Below are positions 26,999 through 34,744 of a stretch of 64,000 bases of DNA, piece after piece. Within the stretch, counting starts at the first letter, position 1; each line of letters starts with the position of its first letter. The notes under the pieces are model-generated. The model made no database searches, was not told where the DNA came from, and worked only from the letters and a program-made list of their open reading frames with translations. Made by a program: the position numbers and the translations under genes. The stretch comes from Leucobacter salsicius M1-8. Its GTDB lineage: Bacteria; Actinomycetota; Actinomycetes; Actinomycetales; Microbacteriaceae. The DNA is taken from contig NZ_AOCN01000015.1 in NCBI RefSeq assembly GCF_000350525.1, forward strand, positions 124,001-188,000. The letters are read 5' to 3'.

Positions 26999-27041
26999 TA
27001 CAAAACCGGCCGGAGATCTGAGATCTCCGGCCGGTTTTGTA
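26999..27041. terminator. Bidirectional terminator between codB and threonine aldolase genes
   Basis: A perfect 20-bp stem (left arm 26,999-27,018, right arm 27,022-27,041) surrounds a 3-base loop. The stem starts TACAAAACCGG and ends CCGGTTTTGTA, so both strands have a T-run in the descending arm. It lies 11 bp past the codB stop and 12 bp past the stop of the convergent aldolase gene, and serves both. Confidence 0.93.
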
Positions 27042-27053
27042 CGTTGGCGTGCC

Positions 27054-28109
27054 CTAGCCCGCGAGCGCCGCGAGCAGCGCGTCGACGTCTTCCTCGCGCG
27101 TATCGAACGCGCACATCAGCCGGTACAGTCCCGGCTCGGTAGGCCATTCCCCAAACCGGAAGTCGGCTTGCGCACGCACCGCGACGCCCTGCGGCAGCAG
27201 CGCGAACACGGCGTTCGACTCGACGGGCTGGGCGATCCGGATCGCGGAATCCGCGGCACCGAGCGCCTCAATGCCGGCCGCGAGCCGGGCCGCCATCGCG
27301 TTGGCGTGCGTGGCAGATCGACGCCACAGGTCGCCCTCGTAGAGGGCGTTGAGCTGAGCCGAGATGAATCGCATCTTCGAGGCGAGCTGCAGGTTCATCT
27401 TGCGGAGGAATTCCATGCCCTGAGCAGCACCTGGCGTGAGCACGATGATGGCCTCGGCGCCCATGAGCCCGTTCTTCGTGCCGCCTAGGCTCACGATGTC
27501 GACGCCCGCGTCGGTCGTGAGTTCGGCGAGCGACGCCCCGAGGTGCGCCGCCGCATTGCCGAGTCGCGAGCCGTCGACGTGCAGCAGCATGCCGTGCTCG
27601 TGCGCCTGATCGGCGAGCGCGCGAATCTCATCGGCGGTGTAGCACGTGCCCAATTCGGTAACCTGCGAGATGGACACCGCGAGCGGCTGGGCGCGGTGCG
27701 CATTGCCCCAGCCCCACGCCTCGCGGGCGACGAGCTCGGGCGTGAGTTTGCCGTCGGGCGTATCGACGGTGAGGAGCTTGAGCCCGCCCGTCTTCTCGGG
27801 CGCCCCCGTCTCGTCGCAGTTGATGTGCGCGGTGCGGGCGCAGATCACCGCTCCCCAGCGGGGCAGAATCGCCTGCAGCGCGAGCACGTTCGCCCCGGTG
27901 CCGTTCAGTACGGGAACTGCCTCGGCATGGACGCCAAAGAGCTCCTTCGCGAGCGCGTGAAACTGCGCCGTGTGGGAGTCGCCACCGTATGCGGGTTCGT
28001 AGCCCGCGTTGGCGGCAACGATCGCGTCAAGCACCTCGGGGTGCACGCCCGCCCAATTGTCTGAGGCGAATGATCGGGTAGCTGCACTGCTGGAGTTCGT
28101 CTGAGTCAC
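27054..28109 (-). CDS. ltaE: Low-specificity L-threonine aldolase family protein
   Basis: The 351-residue PLP-dependent fold-type I enzyme cleaves L-threonine or L-allo-threonine to glycine and acetaldehyde. Visible are FASDNWAGVHPEVLDAI at the N-terminus, AYGGDSHTAQFHALAKELFG near 40, HVDGSRLGNAAAHLG near 178 (PLP-ring aspartate and substrate arginine), and SLGGTKNGLMGAEAI near 207 with the Schiff-base lysine. The sequence belongs to the branch annotated as threonine aldolase or beta-eliminating lyase in actinobacteria; other beta-hydroxy amino acids are possible substrates. Its upstream region is the unusual DnaA-box cluster. Confidence 0.92.
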   Translation of the reverse strand: MTQTNSSSAATRSFASDNWAGVHPEVLDAIVAANAGYEPAYGGDSHTAQFHALAKELFGVHAEAVPVLNGTGANVLALQAILPRWGAVICARTAHINCDETGAPEKTGGLKLLTVDTPDGKLTPELVAREAWGWGNAHRAQPLAVSISQVTELGTCYTADEIRALADQAHEHGMLLHVDGSRLGNAAAHLGASLAELTTDAGVDIVSLGGTKNGLMGAEAIIVLTPGAAQGMEFLRKMNLQLASKMRFISAQLNALYEGDLWRRSATHANAMAARLAAGIEALGAADSAIRIAQPVESNAVFALLPQGVAVRAQADFRFGEWPTEPGLYRLMCAFDTREEDVDALLAALAG

Positions 28110-28156
28110 GAGTCCAGCCTATGACTTCGGGCACTCCGGGCGCGCACGGATCGCGG

Positions 28157-28717
28157 TTATGCACAGCCCTGTGGACCTATCCACGGAGCTATCCCCGAAG
28201 TTATCCACAGGGGTTATCCACCTGTGTATAACAGTGTCGGATTCCTCCACAATCCGTGGAGAAATCGAAAACAGCGTGCTGGTGCCTGTGGATTACCCGC
28301 CGCGCCCGAGTCGCAGTCTCGTTTTTCACAAGTTACCCACAGATCTATCCCCAGCTGTGAGTAGTTACATCGGTGTAGTTCTGAAAATGGGGGTGTGAAT
28401 AACTTCCGCGCCAGGATGTGCCCTCGAGGGTGGGTTCGTTCGCCCAGAATTCCACACTTTTGGCCGCGTTAACGCTGCGAATTTGGGGCTCGGGGGAGCG
28501 TGCGGCCGTTGAGTCTGCCTGCAGTGCCACTTTCGGGTGGTTTGTCGGGGCCGAGGGCGCGTGCCTGTGGATAGTTACAGCCGTGTAATTCAACAGCTGT
28601 GGGAACGAAAAGCGCCCAAACTTCGTTATGAACTCAACGAACTTTAGTCGGTCCGCGCGTCGCCCGGGCGCGCCCCACACAATGTTGCCCACAGGTTGAG
28701 GGGTGAAATGTGGATAA
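28157..28717. promoter_or_regulatory. Cluster of DnaA boxes
   Basis: Matches to TTWTNCACA are TTATGCACA (28,157), TTATCCACA (28,201), TTATACACA (minus strand, 28,223-28,231), TTTTTCACA (28,322), TTATTCACA (minus, 28,394-28,402) and TTATCCACA (minus, 28,709-28,717). Single-mismatch boxes lie at 28,214 (TTATCCACC), 28,287 (minus TAATCCACA), 28,333 (TTACCCACA) and 28,566 (minus CTATCCACA). Three boxes fall within 31 bp at 28,201-28,231. TTATCCACA is the classical DnaA-box consensus. Neither dnaA nor dnaN is adjacent, so I do not call this oriC. Confidence 0.7.
28362..28591. repeat. Two operator-like repeats AGTTACA-N4-TGTA
   Basis: TAGTTACATCGGTGTAGTTC (28,362-28,381) and TAGTTACAGCCGTGTAATTC (28,572-28,591) match at 16 of 20 positions. 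Each is close to an inverted repeat (AGTTACA-N4-TGTArTT). They are 210 bp apart inside the DnaA-box region and look like two sites for one DNA-binding protein, possibly near promoters. The protein is not identified. Confidence 0.5.
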
Positions 28718-28830
28718 CTTTGCGGCATCGAGAGCGGCGCTGCGGTGCCCGCCATCCACCGACCGGTGGATGCCGATTTCAGTCGCTCGGTCACTGTTGC
28801 CCGCGCTGCAAAGCGGGAAAGCTTGACAGC

Positions 28831-29766
28831 ATGAACACTCATGACGAACCCAGCGCCCTCCGGGTGCGAGGGCTCACGAAGCGCTACGGTGCGCAGCTCG
28901 TGCTCGACGGCGTCGACCTCGACATCGCTCGTGGTGAAACCTACGCGCTGCTCGGGCCGAATGGTGCGGGCAAGAGCACGACCATCGAGATGCTCGAGGG
29001 AATCAGGCGACCCGACGGCGGGGAGGTGCGGGTGCTGGGGGAGGATCCGCTTCACGCGCCGCGATCCTGGCGGTCGCGCATCGGTATCGTCGCTCAGGGC
29101 ACGGGCGACCTCGGCCGCTACACGCCGCGCGAGCTCGTGCAGCACTTCGGGTCGCTCGCACCCAACCCGCGCGGCACCGACGAAGTCCTCGACCTGGTCG
29201 GGCTCACGGCCCACGCGGGCAAGCGCGCGACGAAGCTCTCGGGCGGCCAACAGCGCCGGCTCGACGTCGCGCTCGGCATCGTGGGTCGCCCTGAACTGTT
29301 GTTCCTCGACGAGCCCACCACCGGCTTCGACCCCGAGGCCCGCCGCCAGTTCTGGGACATGCTGGGCGGGCTCTCGAACGAGGGCACCTCGATTCTGCTC
29401 ACCACCCACTATCTCGACGAGGCGGCGCACCTCGCCGACCGCGTCGGCGTGCTCACCGGCGGCGTCATCGTTGCCGAGGCGCCGCCGCAGCTGCTGGGCG
29501 GGGCTGAAGCGCGCGTGCCGATCGTGCGCTGGCGTAGCGATGACGGTACGTGGCACGAGCAGCGCACGGACGCCCCGGGTGCCCTCGTCAGCGCGCTCGT
29601 GAGCGAGCTCGGCCCGCAGGGGGAACCCAACGGGCTCGAGGTGCGCAGGCCGTCGCTCGAAGACATCTATCTCGGCCTGATCGGTGCGCAGGCACAACAG
29701 GCCGCCGAGCCTGCGCCTGGCGCGAATGCCGACCCGGCGCACAAGAAAGCACAGGCGACACGATGA
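28831..29766 (+). CDS. ABC exporter ATP-binding subunit (DrrA-like)
   Basis: This is a 311-residue ABC ATPase with Walker A GPNGAGKST (residues 42-50), signature KLSGGQQRRLDVALGI near 142, Walker B LLFLDEPTTGFDPEARR near 163, and the switch histidine in ILLTTHYLDEAAHLADR near 195. The C-terminal extension after VGVLTGGVIVAEAPPQLLGG resembles drug-exporter subunits of the DrrA/CcmA type. Its stop overlaps the start of the membrane subunit by ATGA. A two-component system follows directly on the same strand, which suggests that envelope stress or a drug controls it. The upstream region is the DnaA-box stretch. Confidence 0.93.
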   Translation: MNTHDEPSALRVRGLTKRYGAQLVLDGVDLDIARGETYALLGPNGAGKSTTIEMLEGIRRPDGGEVRVLGEDPLHAPRSWRSRIGIVAQGTGDLGRYTPRELVQHFGSLAPNPRGTDEVLDLVGLTAHAGKRATKLSGGQQRRLDVALGIVGRPELLFLDEPTTGFDPEARRQFWDMLGGLSNEGTSILLTTHYLDEAAHLADRVGVLTGGVIVAEAPPQLLGGAEARVPIVRWRSDDGTWHEQRTDAPGALVSALVSELGPQGEPNGLEVRRPSLEDIYLGLIGAQAQQAAEPAPGANADPAHKKAQATR

Positions 29767-30656
29767 ACAAGCAACTGGCGCACACGGCCGAGGTAGGCCC
29801 GGGCGGGGCGCGATCCGGATCGCACACCGCGGGAGCAGGTAGACCCGTGGGCTTCTTGCGCGCGGGCGCCGCGGCGATGCGCATGGAGCTGCGCGGCTAC
29901 TTTCGCACGCCAGACACGGTGTTCTTCACCTTCCTGTTTCCGATTCTGATGCTGGGCATTTTTGGCGTCGCATTTGAATCGGTCGGCAAGATTGGGGCGC
30001 TGCCCGACGGCACCGGCGGCATCACGATGGCCGAGTACTATCTGCCGGGCATGGTGGCCGCAGGGCTGTTGCTGTCGGGGGTGCAAAACCTCGCGATCGA
30101 CATCGCGCGCGAGCGCAGCGAGGGGTGGTTGCGCAGGCTTGGCGGCACCTCGATCTCGCCTGTGTCCTACTTCTTGGGCAAGGCCGGCATGATTCTCGTC
30201 ACCTCGATCGCGCAGACCGCGCTGCTCATCGCGTTCGCGGTGTTTGCGCTCGGCGTCTCGCTGCCGAGTGACCCGGCCCTGTGGCTGCGGTTTGCGTGGG
30301 TGTTCGTGTTGGGTCTCGCCACGATGACGCTGCTGGGTGTCGCGCTCTCCGCGCTGCCGCGGTCATCGCGCAGTGCCACCGCGGTCGTGCTGCCCATCGT
30401 GCTGCTGCTGCAGTTCATCTCGGGTGTCTACCTGCAGTTTTCGATGCTGCCCGGGTGGTTGCAAGACACAGCCTCGCTGTTTCCGCTGAAGTGGCTCGCG
30501 CAGGGCATGCGCAGCGTGTTTCTGCCCGATCACTTCGCGGCGGCCGAGGTGGGGGGATCGTGGGATCTGGGGCTCGTCGCGCTCAACCTCGTGGGCTGGC
30601 TCGTCGCGGGGCTCGTCTTGAGTTTCTTCACCTTCAAGTGGGTGCGGCGATCGTGA
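29763..30656 (+). CDS. ABC-2 type exporter permease (DrrB-like)
   Basis: The 297-residue membrane protein has six predicted hydrophobic segments and the ABC-2 layout. After a soluble N-terminus of about 35 residues come ELRGYFRTPDTVFFTFLFPI, a small external loop, EYYLPGMVAAGLLLSGVQNL, RRLGGTSISPVSYFLGKAGM, and GVYLQFSMLPGWLQDTASLF, the signature loop before the last segments. It pairs with the ATPase encoded immediately upstream (4-bp overlap). Export of a drug, lipid or peptide is likely; the cargo is unknown. Confidence 0.92.
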   Translation: MNKQLAHTAEVGPGGARSGSHTAGAGRPVGFLRAGAAAMRMELRGYFRTPDTVFFTFLFPILMLGIFGVAFESVGKIGALPDGTGGITMAEYYLPGMVAAGLLLSGVQNLAIDIARERSEGWLRRLGGTSISPVSYFLGKAGMILVTSIAQTALLIAFAVFALGVSLPSDPALWLRFAWVFVLGLATMTLLGVALSALPRSSRSATAVVLPIVLLLQFISGVYLQFSMLPGWLQDTASLFPLKWLAQGMRSVFLPDHFAAAEVGGSWDLGLVALNLVGWLVAGLVLSFFTFKWVRRS

Positions 30657-30745
30657 CGGACAGCGCGTGTTCTAGGGGCACTCGTGCCCGATTCGGGGGC
30701 ACACCCGCCCGCCTTAATGTCGCTGGCTCGTGAGAGAGTGAACAC

Positions 30746-31975
30746 ATGATCGACGCCCCGCCCCTCACCCGCAGGCCGCTGCTGTGGTGGGACGTGGGCA
30801 TTGCGGGGCTCGCCCTCGTGCTGTGCATCCCGGGTGGAGCGGGCGCCCTCGACTGGTCCGACACTGCCGAGGGCTGGGGCGGCCGGCTCGCCCTCAATCT
30901 CGGCGTGCTCGCGGCGTTCGTGCTGCTGTATGTGGTGCTCGGTCGCGGGGCACTGCTGCGGGGCATATGCGACGAGCAGCCTACTGGGCGTAGCTTCGCC
31001 TACCTCGCCTCGCTCGTGCTCGTGCTCGGGGTGGCCACCGCGGTCGAGCCCAGCTATGCCAGCCTGCAGGCGCTTGCGCACCCGATCACCTGGATCATCG
31101 TGGTTCGCTACCGCAATGCCATCATCTGGAGCGCGCTGCTGGCCTCCGCCGTGGGCATTGGGTCGGGCATTGCGTATGTGCGGGTAGGAATCGAGGATCC
31201 GATCTGGACGGCCCTTGTGATCGCCGGGATCTCGTTCGGTTTCTCGGTGATTCTGGGCACCTGGATCACCCGCATCTTCGCGCAGTCCGAGCGGTACCGG
31301 GCCATCGCGGATGAGCTGCGCCGGACGCAGCGGGAGGTCGCCGCGCTGTCGACCGAGGCGGGGGCGGCCCAGGAGCGTGAGCGCCTGTCGCGCGAACTGC
31401 ACGACACCCTCACCCAGACGCTCGCGGGGCTGGTCATGCTGAGTGAACAGGCCACCCGAGCCTTCGACGCGGGCGACCAGGGGCGGGCTCGCGACCGCCT
31501 CGAACGGGTCGAATCGGCGGCGCGCGAGGCCGTGGCGGAGGCGCGGGCACTCGTCGCGACGACGCAGCCGCTCGGCGATGGCGGGCTCGAGGCCGCAATT
31601 GCACGGGTGGCTTCGCGCATGCGCGCCGACACCGGGCTCGCGATCGACTGCGTCATCGAGCCCGTCGCGCTCGACCGCGAGGCGCAGGTCGTGCTGCTGC
31701 GCGCGGCCCAAGAGGGGCTCGCGAACGCCCGCAAGCACGCGCGCGCCACCCGGGTTGACGTGACTCTGAGTAACGAACCGAACGGGGGCGCTCACTTGAG
31801 CATTGCGGATGACGGAGTGGGGCCAGGCGACCTCGCCCATGCAGATGGCTTCGGCCTCAGCGGCCTCGCCGAACGAGTGCGCGCGGTGGGCGGCGAGGTG
31901 CAGTTCGGGCCCGGGCAGCGCGGCGGCGCGCTGCTTCAGGTCCGGCTCCCGGGCAGCGGAGGGGGCGCGGCATGA
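30746..31975 (+). CDS. Sensor histidine kinase, HisKA_3 (NarL-partner) type
   Basis: The 409-residue protein has an N-terminal membrane domain of about six segments (residues about 12-185), a short linker helix (ERYRAIADELRRTQREVAAL) and a HisKA_3 dimerisation domain, ERERLSRELHDTLTQTLAGL, with the phosphorylated His219. The ATPase domain follows: AAQEGLANARKHARATRVDV (N box), then IADDGVG, and FGLSGLAERVRAVGGEVQF. No extracellular sensor domain is present, as in intramembrane-sensing kinases that often guard ABC exporters. It overlaps the response-regulator gene by ATGA and follows the ABC exporter genes by 89 bp. Confidence 0.93.
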   Translation: MIDAPPLTRRPLLWWDVGIAGLALVLCIPGGAGALDWSDTAEGWGGRLALNLGVLAAFVLLYVVLGRGALLRGICDEQPTGRSFAYLASLVLVLGVATAVEPSYASLQALAHPITWIIVVRYRNAIIWSALLASAVGIGSGIAYVRVGIEDPIWTALVIAGISFGFSVILGTWITRIFAQSERYRAIADELRRTQREVAALSTEAGAAQERERLSRELHDTLTQTLAGLVMLSEQATRAFDAGDQGRARDRLERVESAAREAVAEARALVATTQPLGDGGLEAAIARVASRMRADTGLAIDCVIEPVALDREAQVVLLRAAQEGLANARKHARATRVDVTLSNEPNGGAHLSIADDGVGPGDLAHADGFGLSGLAERVRAVGGEVQFGPGQRGGALLQVRLPGSGGGAA

Positions 31976-32655
31976 TCCGGATCATGGTCGTCGACGATCA
32001 CCCCATAGTGCGTTCGGGCGTGACCGGGCTGCTCGAAACCGAACCGGACTTCGAGGTCGTCGCCGAGGCCGCCTCGGGGGAGGCGGCGCTGGAGCTCCTC
32101 GAGTCGGTGCGGCCCCACGTGGTGCTCATGGACCTGCGCATGCCCGGCGTGGGCGGAGTCGAGGCGACGCGGCGCATTGTGGCCACCGGCACCGGAGCGC
32201 CCCGCGTGCTCGTGTTCACCACCTACGAGGACGACGACCAAATCCTCGCCGCCATCGAGGCCGGTGCGAGCGGTTACCTCGTGAAGGCGGGCCCGGCCGA
32301 AGAGCTCGCGGCCGGGGTGCGCGCGGTCGCCGCCGGTCAGACGGTGCTCGCGCCCTCGATCGCGGCCCAGCTCGTCGCGCGAGCATCGGGTGCGATGGGG
32401 TTGGGATCCGGATCTGGGCCCGGCCCCCAGGCCGCCCCCAAGCTGACGCCGCGAGAAACCGAGATTCTCGGGCTTGTGGCCGAGGGGCTCAGCAACCCGG
32501 CCATCGCGGCCCGGCTGTTCATCGGAGAGTCGACGGTGAAGACCCACCTGCTGCACGTGTTCGAGAAGCTGGGGGTGAACGACCGCACCCGCGCGGTGAT
32601 GCGCGCGATGGAGCTTAGGCTTCTGCCGGAGCCGCCTCGCGCCAGCCGGTCGTGA
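31972..32655 (+). CDS. NarL/FixJ-family response regulator
   Basis: The 227-residue regulator has a receiver domain with the acidic pair MVVDDHP (Asp8, Asp9), the phospho-acceptor Asp54 in VVLMDLRMPGVGG, and the conserved Thr/Lys in VFTTYEDDDQ and GYLVKAGP. A LuxR-type helix-turn-helix occupies about residues 160-215 (LTPRETEILGLVAEGLSNPA, IAARLFIGESTVKTHLLHVF). It is the partner of the kinase immediately upstream and probably controls the adjacent ABC exporter. The start codons read ATG ATC CGG ATC ATG and contain one copy of the GATCCGGATC palindrome. The 3' end overlaps the convergent YbaK gene by 41 bp. Confidence 0.94.
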   Translation: MIRIMVVDDHPIVRSGVTGLLETEPDFEVVAEAASGEAALELLESVRPHVVLMDLRMPGVGGVEATRRIVATGTGAPRVLVFTTYEDDDQILAAIEAGASGYLVKAGPAEELAAGVRAVAAGQTVLAPSIAAQLVARASGAMGLGSGSGPGPQAAPKLTPRETEILGLVAEGLSNPAIAARLFIGESTVKTHLLHVFEKLGVNDRTRAVMRAMELRLLPEPPRASRS

Positions 32656-33115
32656 CATCGACCCAAGTGACGGCGCCGCTGAGCGCCTGAAGCGCATCGA
32701 TATTGATCTCGACGGCTGAGGCGGCGGTGCCCGCGGCAGGGAAGACGGTGGTGAAGCGGCGCAGCGACTCGTCGAGGTACACGCGTGCCTCGCCGGGGTT
32801 CGCGAACGGGCACACCCCACCCGCGGGGTAACCGGTGAGCGGTGCGACGTCCTCGCTGCGCAACATGCGGGGCTTGCCGCCGAACTGCCGCTTGAACATG
32901 CCTCCGTTGACCTTCGCGTCGCCGGCGGCCACGACAAGCACCGCGCGTTCGGGCGTCTCGGGGTCGTAAAAGCCGAGCGTCTTGGCGATGCGCGCGGGGG
33001 CGGTGCCGACCTTCTCGGCCGCGAGTTCAACGGTCGCGCTCGACTCGGTGAACTCCAAAATCTCGCCCGACCAACCCTGCTCGGTGAGGTGCTCGCGCAC
33101 GCGGCTGACTCCCAT
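32615..33115 (-). CDS. YbaK/ProX-type aminoacyl-tRNA deacylase
   Basis: The 166-residue single-domain protein of the YbaK/EbsC/ProX family hydrolyses mischarged aminoacyl-tRNA in trans. Family parts visible are EFTESSATVELAAEKVGTAP near residue 20, RIAKTLGFYD near 42 with the conserved lysine, VVAAGDAKVNGGMFKRQFGG near 62, and PLTGYPAGGVCPFANPG near 93, with FxNPG replacing the usual G-x-x-P-x-x. Which amino acid it clears is unknown. It is convergent with the response-regulator gene and overlaps its last 41 bp. Confidence 0.88.
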   Translation of the reverse strand: MGVSRVREHLTEQGWSGEILEFTESSATVELAAEKVGTAPARIAKTLGFYDPETPERAVLVVAAGDAKVNGGMFKRQFGGKPRMLRSEDVAPLTGYPAGGVCPFANPGEARVYLDESLRRFTTVFPAAGTAASAVEINIDALQALSGAVTWVDVTTGWREAAPAEA

Positions 33116-33193
33116 GTCCCGTCCTTTCGTTGACTGTGAGCCAGCCTATCCGCGTGGATTGTGGGGATACCGGCAAAAACTTTCGCCAAGGGG

Positions 33194-33240
33194 TTGACAG
33201 CGAAACCCGCACCTCCTAGGTTCATTAGTGAAGTAACTAA
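33194..33240 (+). promoter_or_regulatory. Promoter and operator of the GntR/ABC operon
   Basis: TTGACA (33,194-33,199) and TAGGTT (33,217-33,222) are separated by 17 bases, a good sigma-70-like promoter. Immediately after the -10 lies TTAGTGAAGTAACTAA (33,225-33,240), a near-palindrome with arms TTAGT and ACTAA. Its position over the transcription start fits autorepression by the YtrA-type GntR protein encoded 60 bp downstream. Confidence 0.7.
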
Positions 33241-33299
33241 CCAACGGAGTGGCGGTCGCCTACGGCAGCTACTCCGAGAACCGCGAAGGGAGGTGGCTC

Positions 33300-33779
33300 A
33301 TGTTCGACGACGCCCGCCCCATCTTTATGCAGCTGGCCGAGCAGATCGAAGACGACGTGCTGCGCGGCGTCTACGCTGAGGAGGCCCAAGTGCCCTCCAC
33401 CAACGAACTCGCCGCATTCTTGCGCATCAACCCCGCCACGGCCGGCAAGGCGCTCAACCGCCTCGTCGACGCTGGAGTGCTCTACAAGCGCCGCGGTATC
33501 GGCATGTTCGTGTCGGCCGGCGCAAAGGCCCTCATCGGGTCGCAGCGCCAGGGCGACTTCGTCGCCAGCTACGTTGAGCCACTCGTCGCCGAGGCGCGCA
33601 ATCTCGGGCTGGCTCAACGAGACGTGATCCGGCTCATTGAGAACGCGGGTGCCTGGAGCACCGCGGATCCCGAGATCCCCGTGCTGCACGCCGAGCGTGA
33701 GCAGCCGCGCGGCAGCACCGCCGCGACCCCCACAGACACTGAACCGCAGGACCTCACCGCAAAGGAGGCGGCGAAATGA
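33300..33779 (+). CDS. GntR-family regulator, YtrA subfamily
   Basis: The 159-residue protein has a GntR winged helix at residues about 6-72: ARPIFMQLAEQIEDDVLRGV, PSTNELAAFLRINPATAGKA, and LVDAGVLYKRRGIGMFVS. After this comes only a short helical tail, as in YtrA regulators of ABC exporters. AGGGAGGTGG just before ATG 33,300 is a strong ribosome-binding site and decides the start. It is the first gene of a three-gene operon in which each start overlaps the previous stop (ATGA). It probably represses its own operon through the site at 33,225-33,240. Confidence 0.9.
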   Translation: MFDDARPIFMQLAEQIEDDVLRGVYAEEAQVPSTNELAAFLRINPATAGKALNRLVDAGVLYKRRGIGMFVSAGAKALIGSQRQGDFVASYVEPLVAEARNLGLAQRDVIRLIENAGAWSTADPEIPVLHAEREQPRGSTAATPTDTEPQDLTAKEAAK

Positions 33780-34744
33780 CCGCTATAGCCATTGAAACTC
33801 GGGGGCTCACCCGCCGGTACCGCGGCGCCACGGCGCTCGACGATGTGACGCTCGACATTCACGAGAACGTCATCACCGGGCTGCTGGGCCGCAACGGAGC
33901 GGGCAAGACCACCCTCATGTCGCTCATCACGGCGCAGGATCAGCCGAGCTCCGGCGTCCTCCGCGTCGACGGACACGAGCCGTTTGAGAACGCCGAGATC
34001 TGCGAGCGCATGTGCTTCGTGCGTGACAACCAGCGCTACCCCGACGACTACAAGCTGCGGCACGCGATTCGCGCGGCCCGCATCGCCTACCCCGGCTGGT
34101 CGCAGCCGCTCGCCGACCGGCTCATCGAGCTGTTCCGCATTCCTGCCAAGAGCATCGTGAAGAAGTTTTCGCGCGGCCAGCTCTCAGCGCTCGGCATCGT
34201 GATCGGGCTCGCGGCCCGCGCCCCCATCACCTTCTTCGACGAGCCCTACCTGGGCCTCGACGCCACCGCCCGCACCATCTTCTACGATGAGCTGCTGCGC
34301 GATTACGCCGAACACCCCCGCACGATCGTGCTCTCCACGCACCTCATCGACGAGATGGACCGCCTGCTCGAACGCGTCATCGTGCTCGACCAGGGGCGGG
34401 TCGTCAAGCACGACGATGTCGACGACCTGCGTGCCAGCGCGTTCCAGGTTTCGGGCCGCGCCGAGGCGCTCGAGAACTTTGTCGCTGGCCGACAGGTGCT
34501 TTCACGGCGCAGCATCGGCGGCCTCGCCACCGCGGTCGTCGAGGGCAGCCTCCCCGCCGAGGACCGTGGCGCTGCCGCAAGCCAAAACCTCGACCTCAGC
34601 GCGGTGTCGCTGCAGGAACTCGTCGCCGCCTACGGCTTCGTCGATACGGGTGCAGCCGGCGCCGCCGGATCCGGATCAGACCCAGCATCCCCCACAGATC
34701 ACCCCGCGAGCACTCGCGGCCGCAAGGAACGGAGCGCAGCATGA
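33776..34744 (+). CDS. ABC transporter ATP-binding protein (YtrB-like)
   Basis: This is a 322-residue ABC ATPase with Walker A GRNGAGKTT (residues 38-46) and Walker B ITFFDEPYLGLDATAR near 150. It has an atypical signature, KKFSRGQLSALGIVIGL, where FSRGQ replaces LSGGQ; this variant is common in YtrB-type subunits. The switch region is IVLSTHLIDEMDRLLER. The C-terminal 100 residues form a variable tail ending in a low-complexity serine/proline stretch. It is coupled to the GntR gene upstream and the permease downstream by 4-bp overlaps. It probably takes part in export or in cell-envelope antibiotic response. Confidence 0.9.
   Translation: MTAIAIETRGLTRRYRGATALDDVTLDIHENVITGLLGRNGAGKTTLMSLITAQDQPSSGVLRVDGHEPFENAEICERMCFVRDNQRYPDDYKLRHAIRAARIAYPGWSQPLADRLIELFRIPAKSIVKKFSRGQLSALGIVIGLAARAPITFFDEPYLGLDATARTIFYDELLRDYAEHPRTIVLSTHLIDEMDRLLERVIVLDQGRVVKHDDVDDLRASAFQVSGRAEALENFVAGRQVLSRRSIGGLATAVVEGSLPAEDRGAAASQNLDLSAVSLQELVAAYGFVDTGAAGAAGSGSDPASPTDHPASTRGRKERSAA

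Larger units (their letters stand above)
28110..28830. other. Long non-coding region with DnaA boxes and operator-like repeats
   Basis: About 720 bases between ltaE and the ABC gene carry no convincing gene. Short reading frames here have no recognisable content. The region is AT-richer than the window and holds the DnaA-box cluster and the two AGTTACA repeats listed separately. The repeated words CTGTGGAT and TTATCCACA dominate it. Confidence 0.8.

Noticed and set aside
28110-28830. Calling this region oriC
   Set aside because: DnaA boxes alone are not enough: dnaA and dnaN are not adjacent and no clear AT-rich unwinding element was seen. Kept as a DnaA-box cluster.
28345-29742. 465-codon minus-strand frame opposite the ABC ATPase
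   Set aside because: No recognisable protein features and it would run through the DnaA-box region.
32615-32655. 41-bp overlap of the response-regulator and YbaK 3' ends as an annotation error
   Set aside because: Both C-termini look natural and tail-to-tail overlaps of this size occur in compact genomes.
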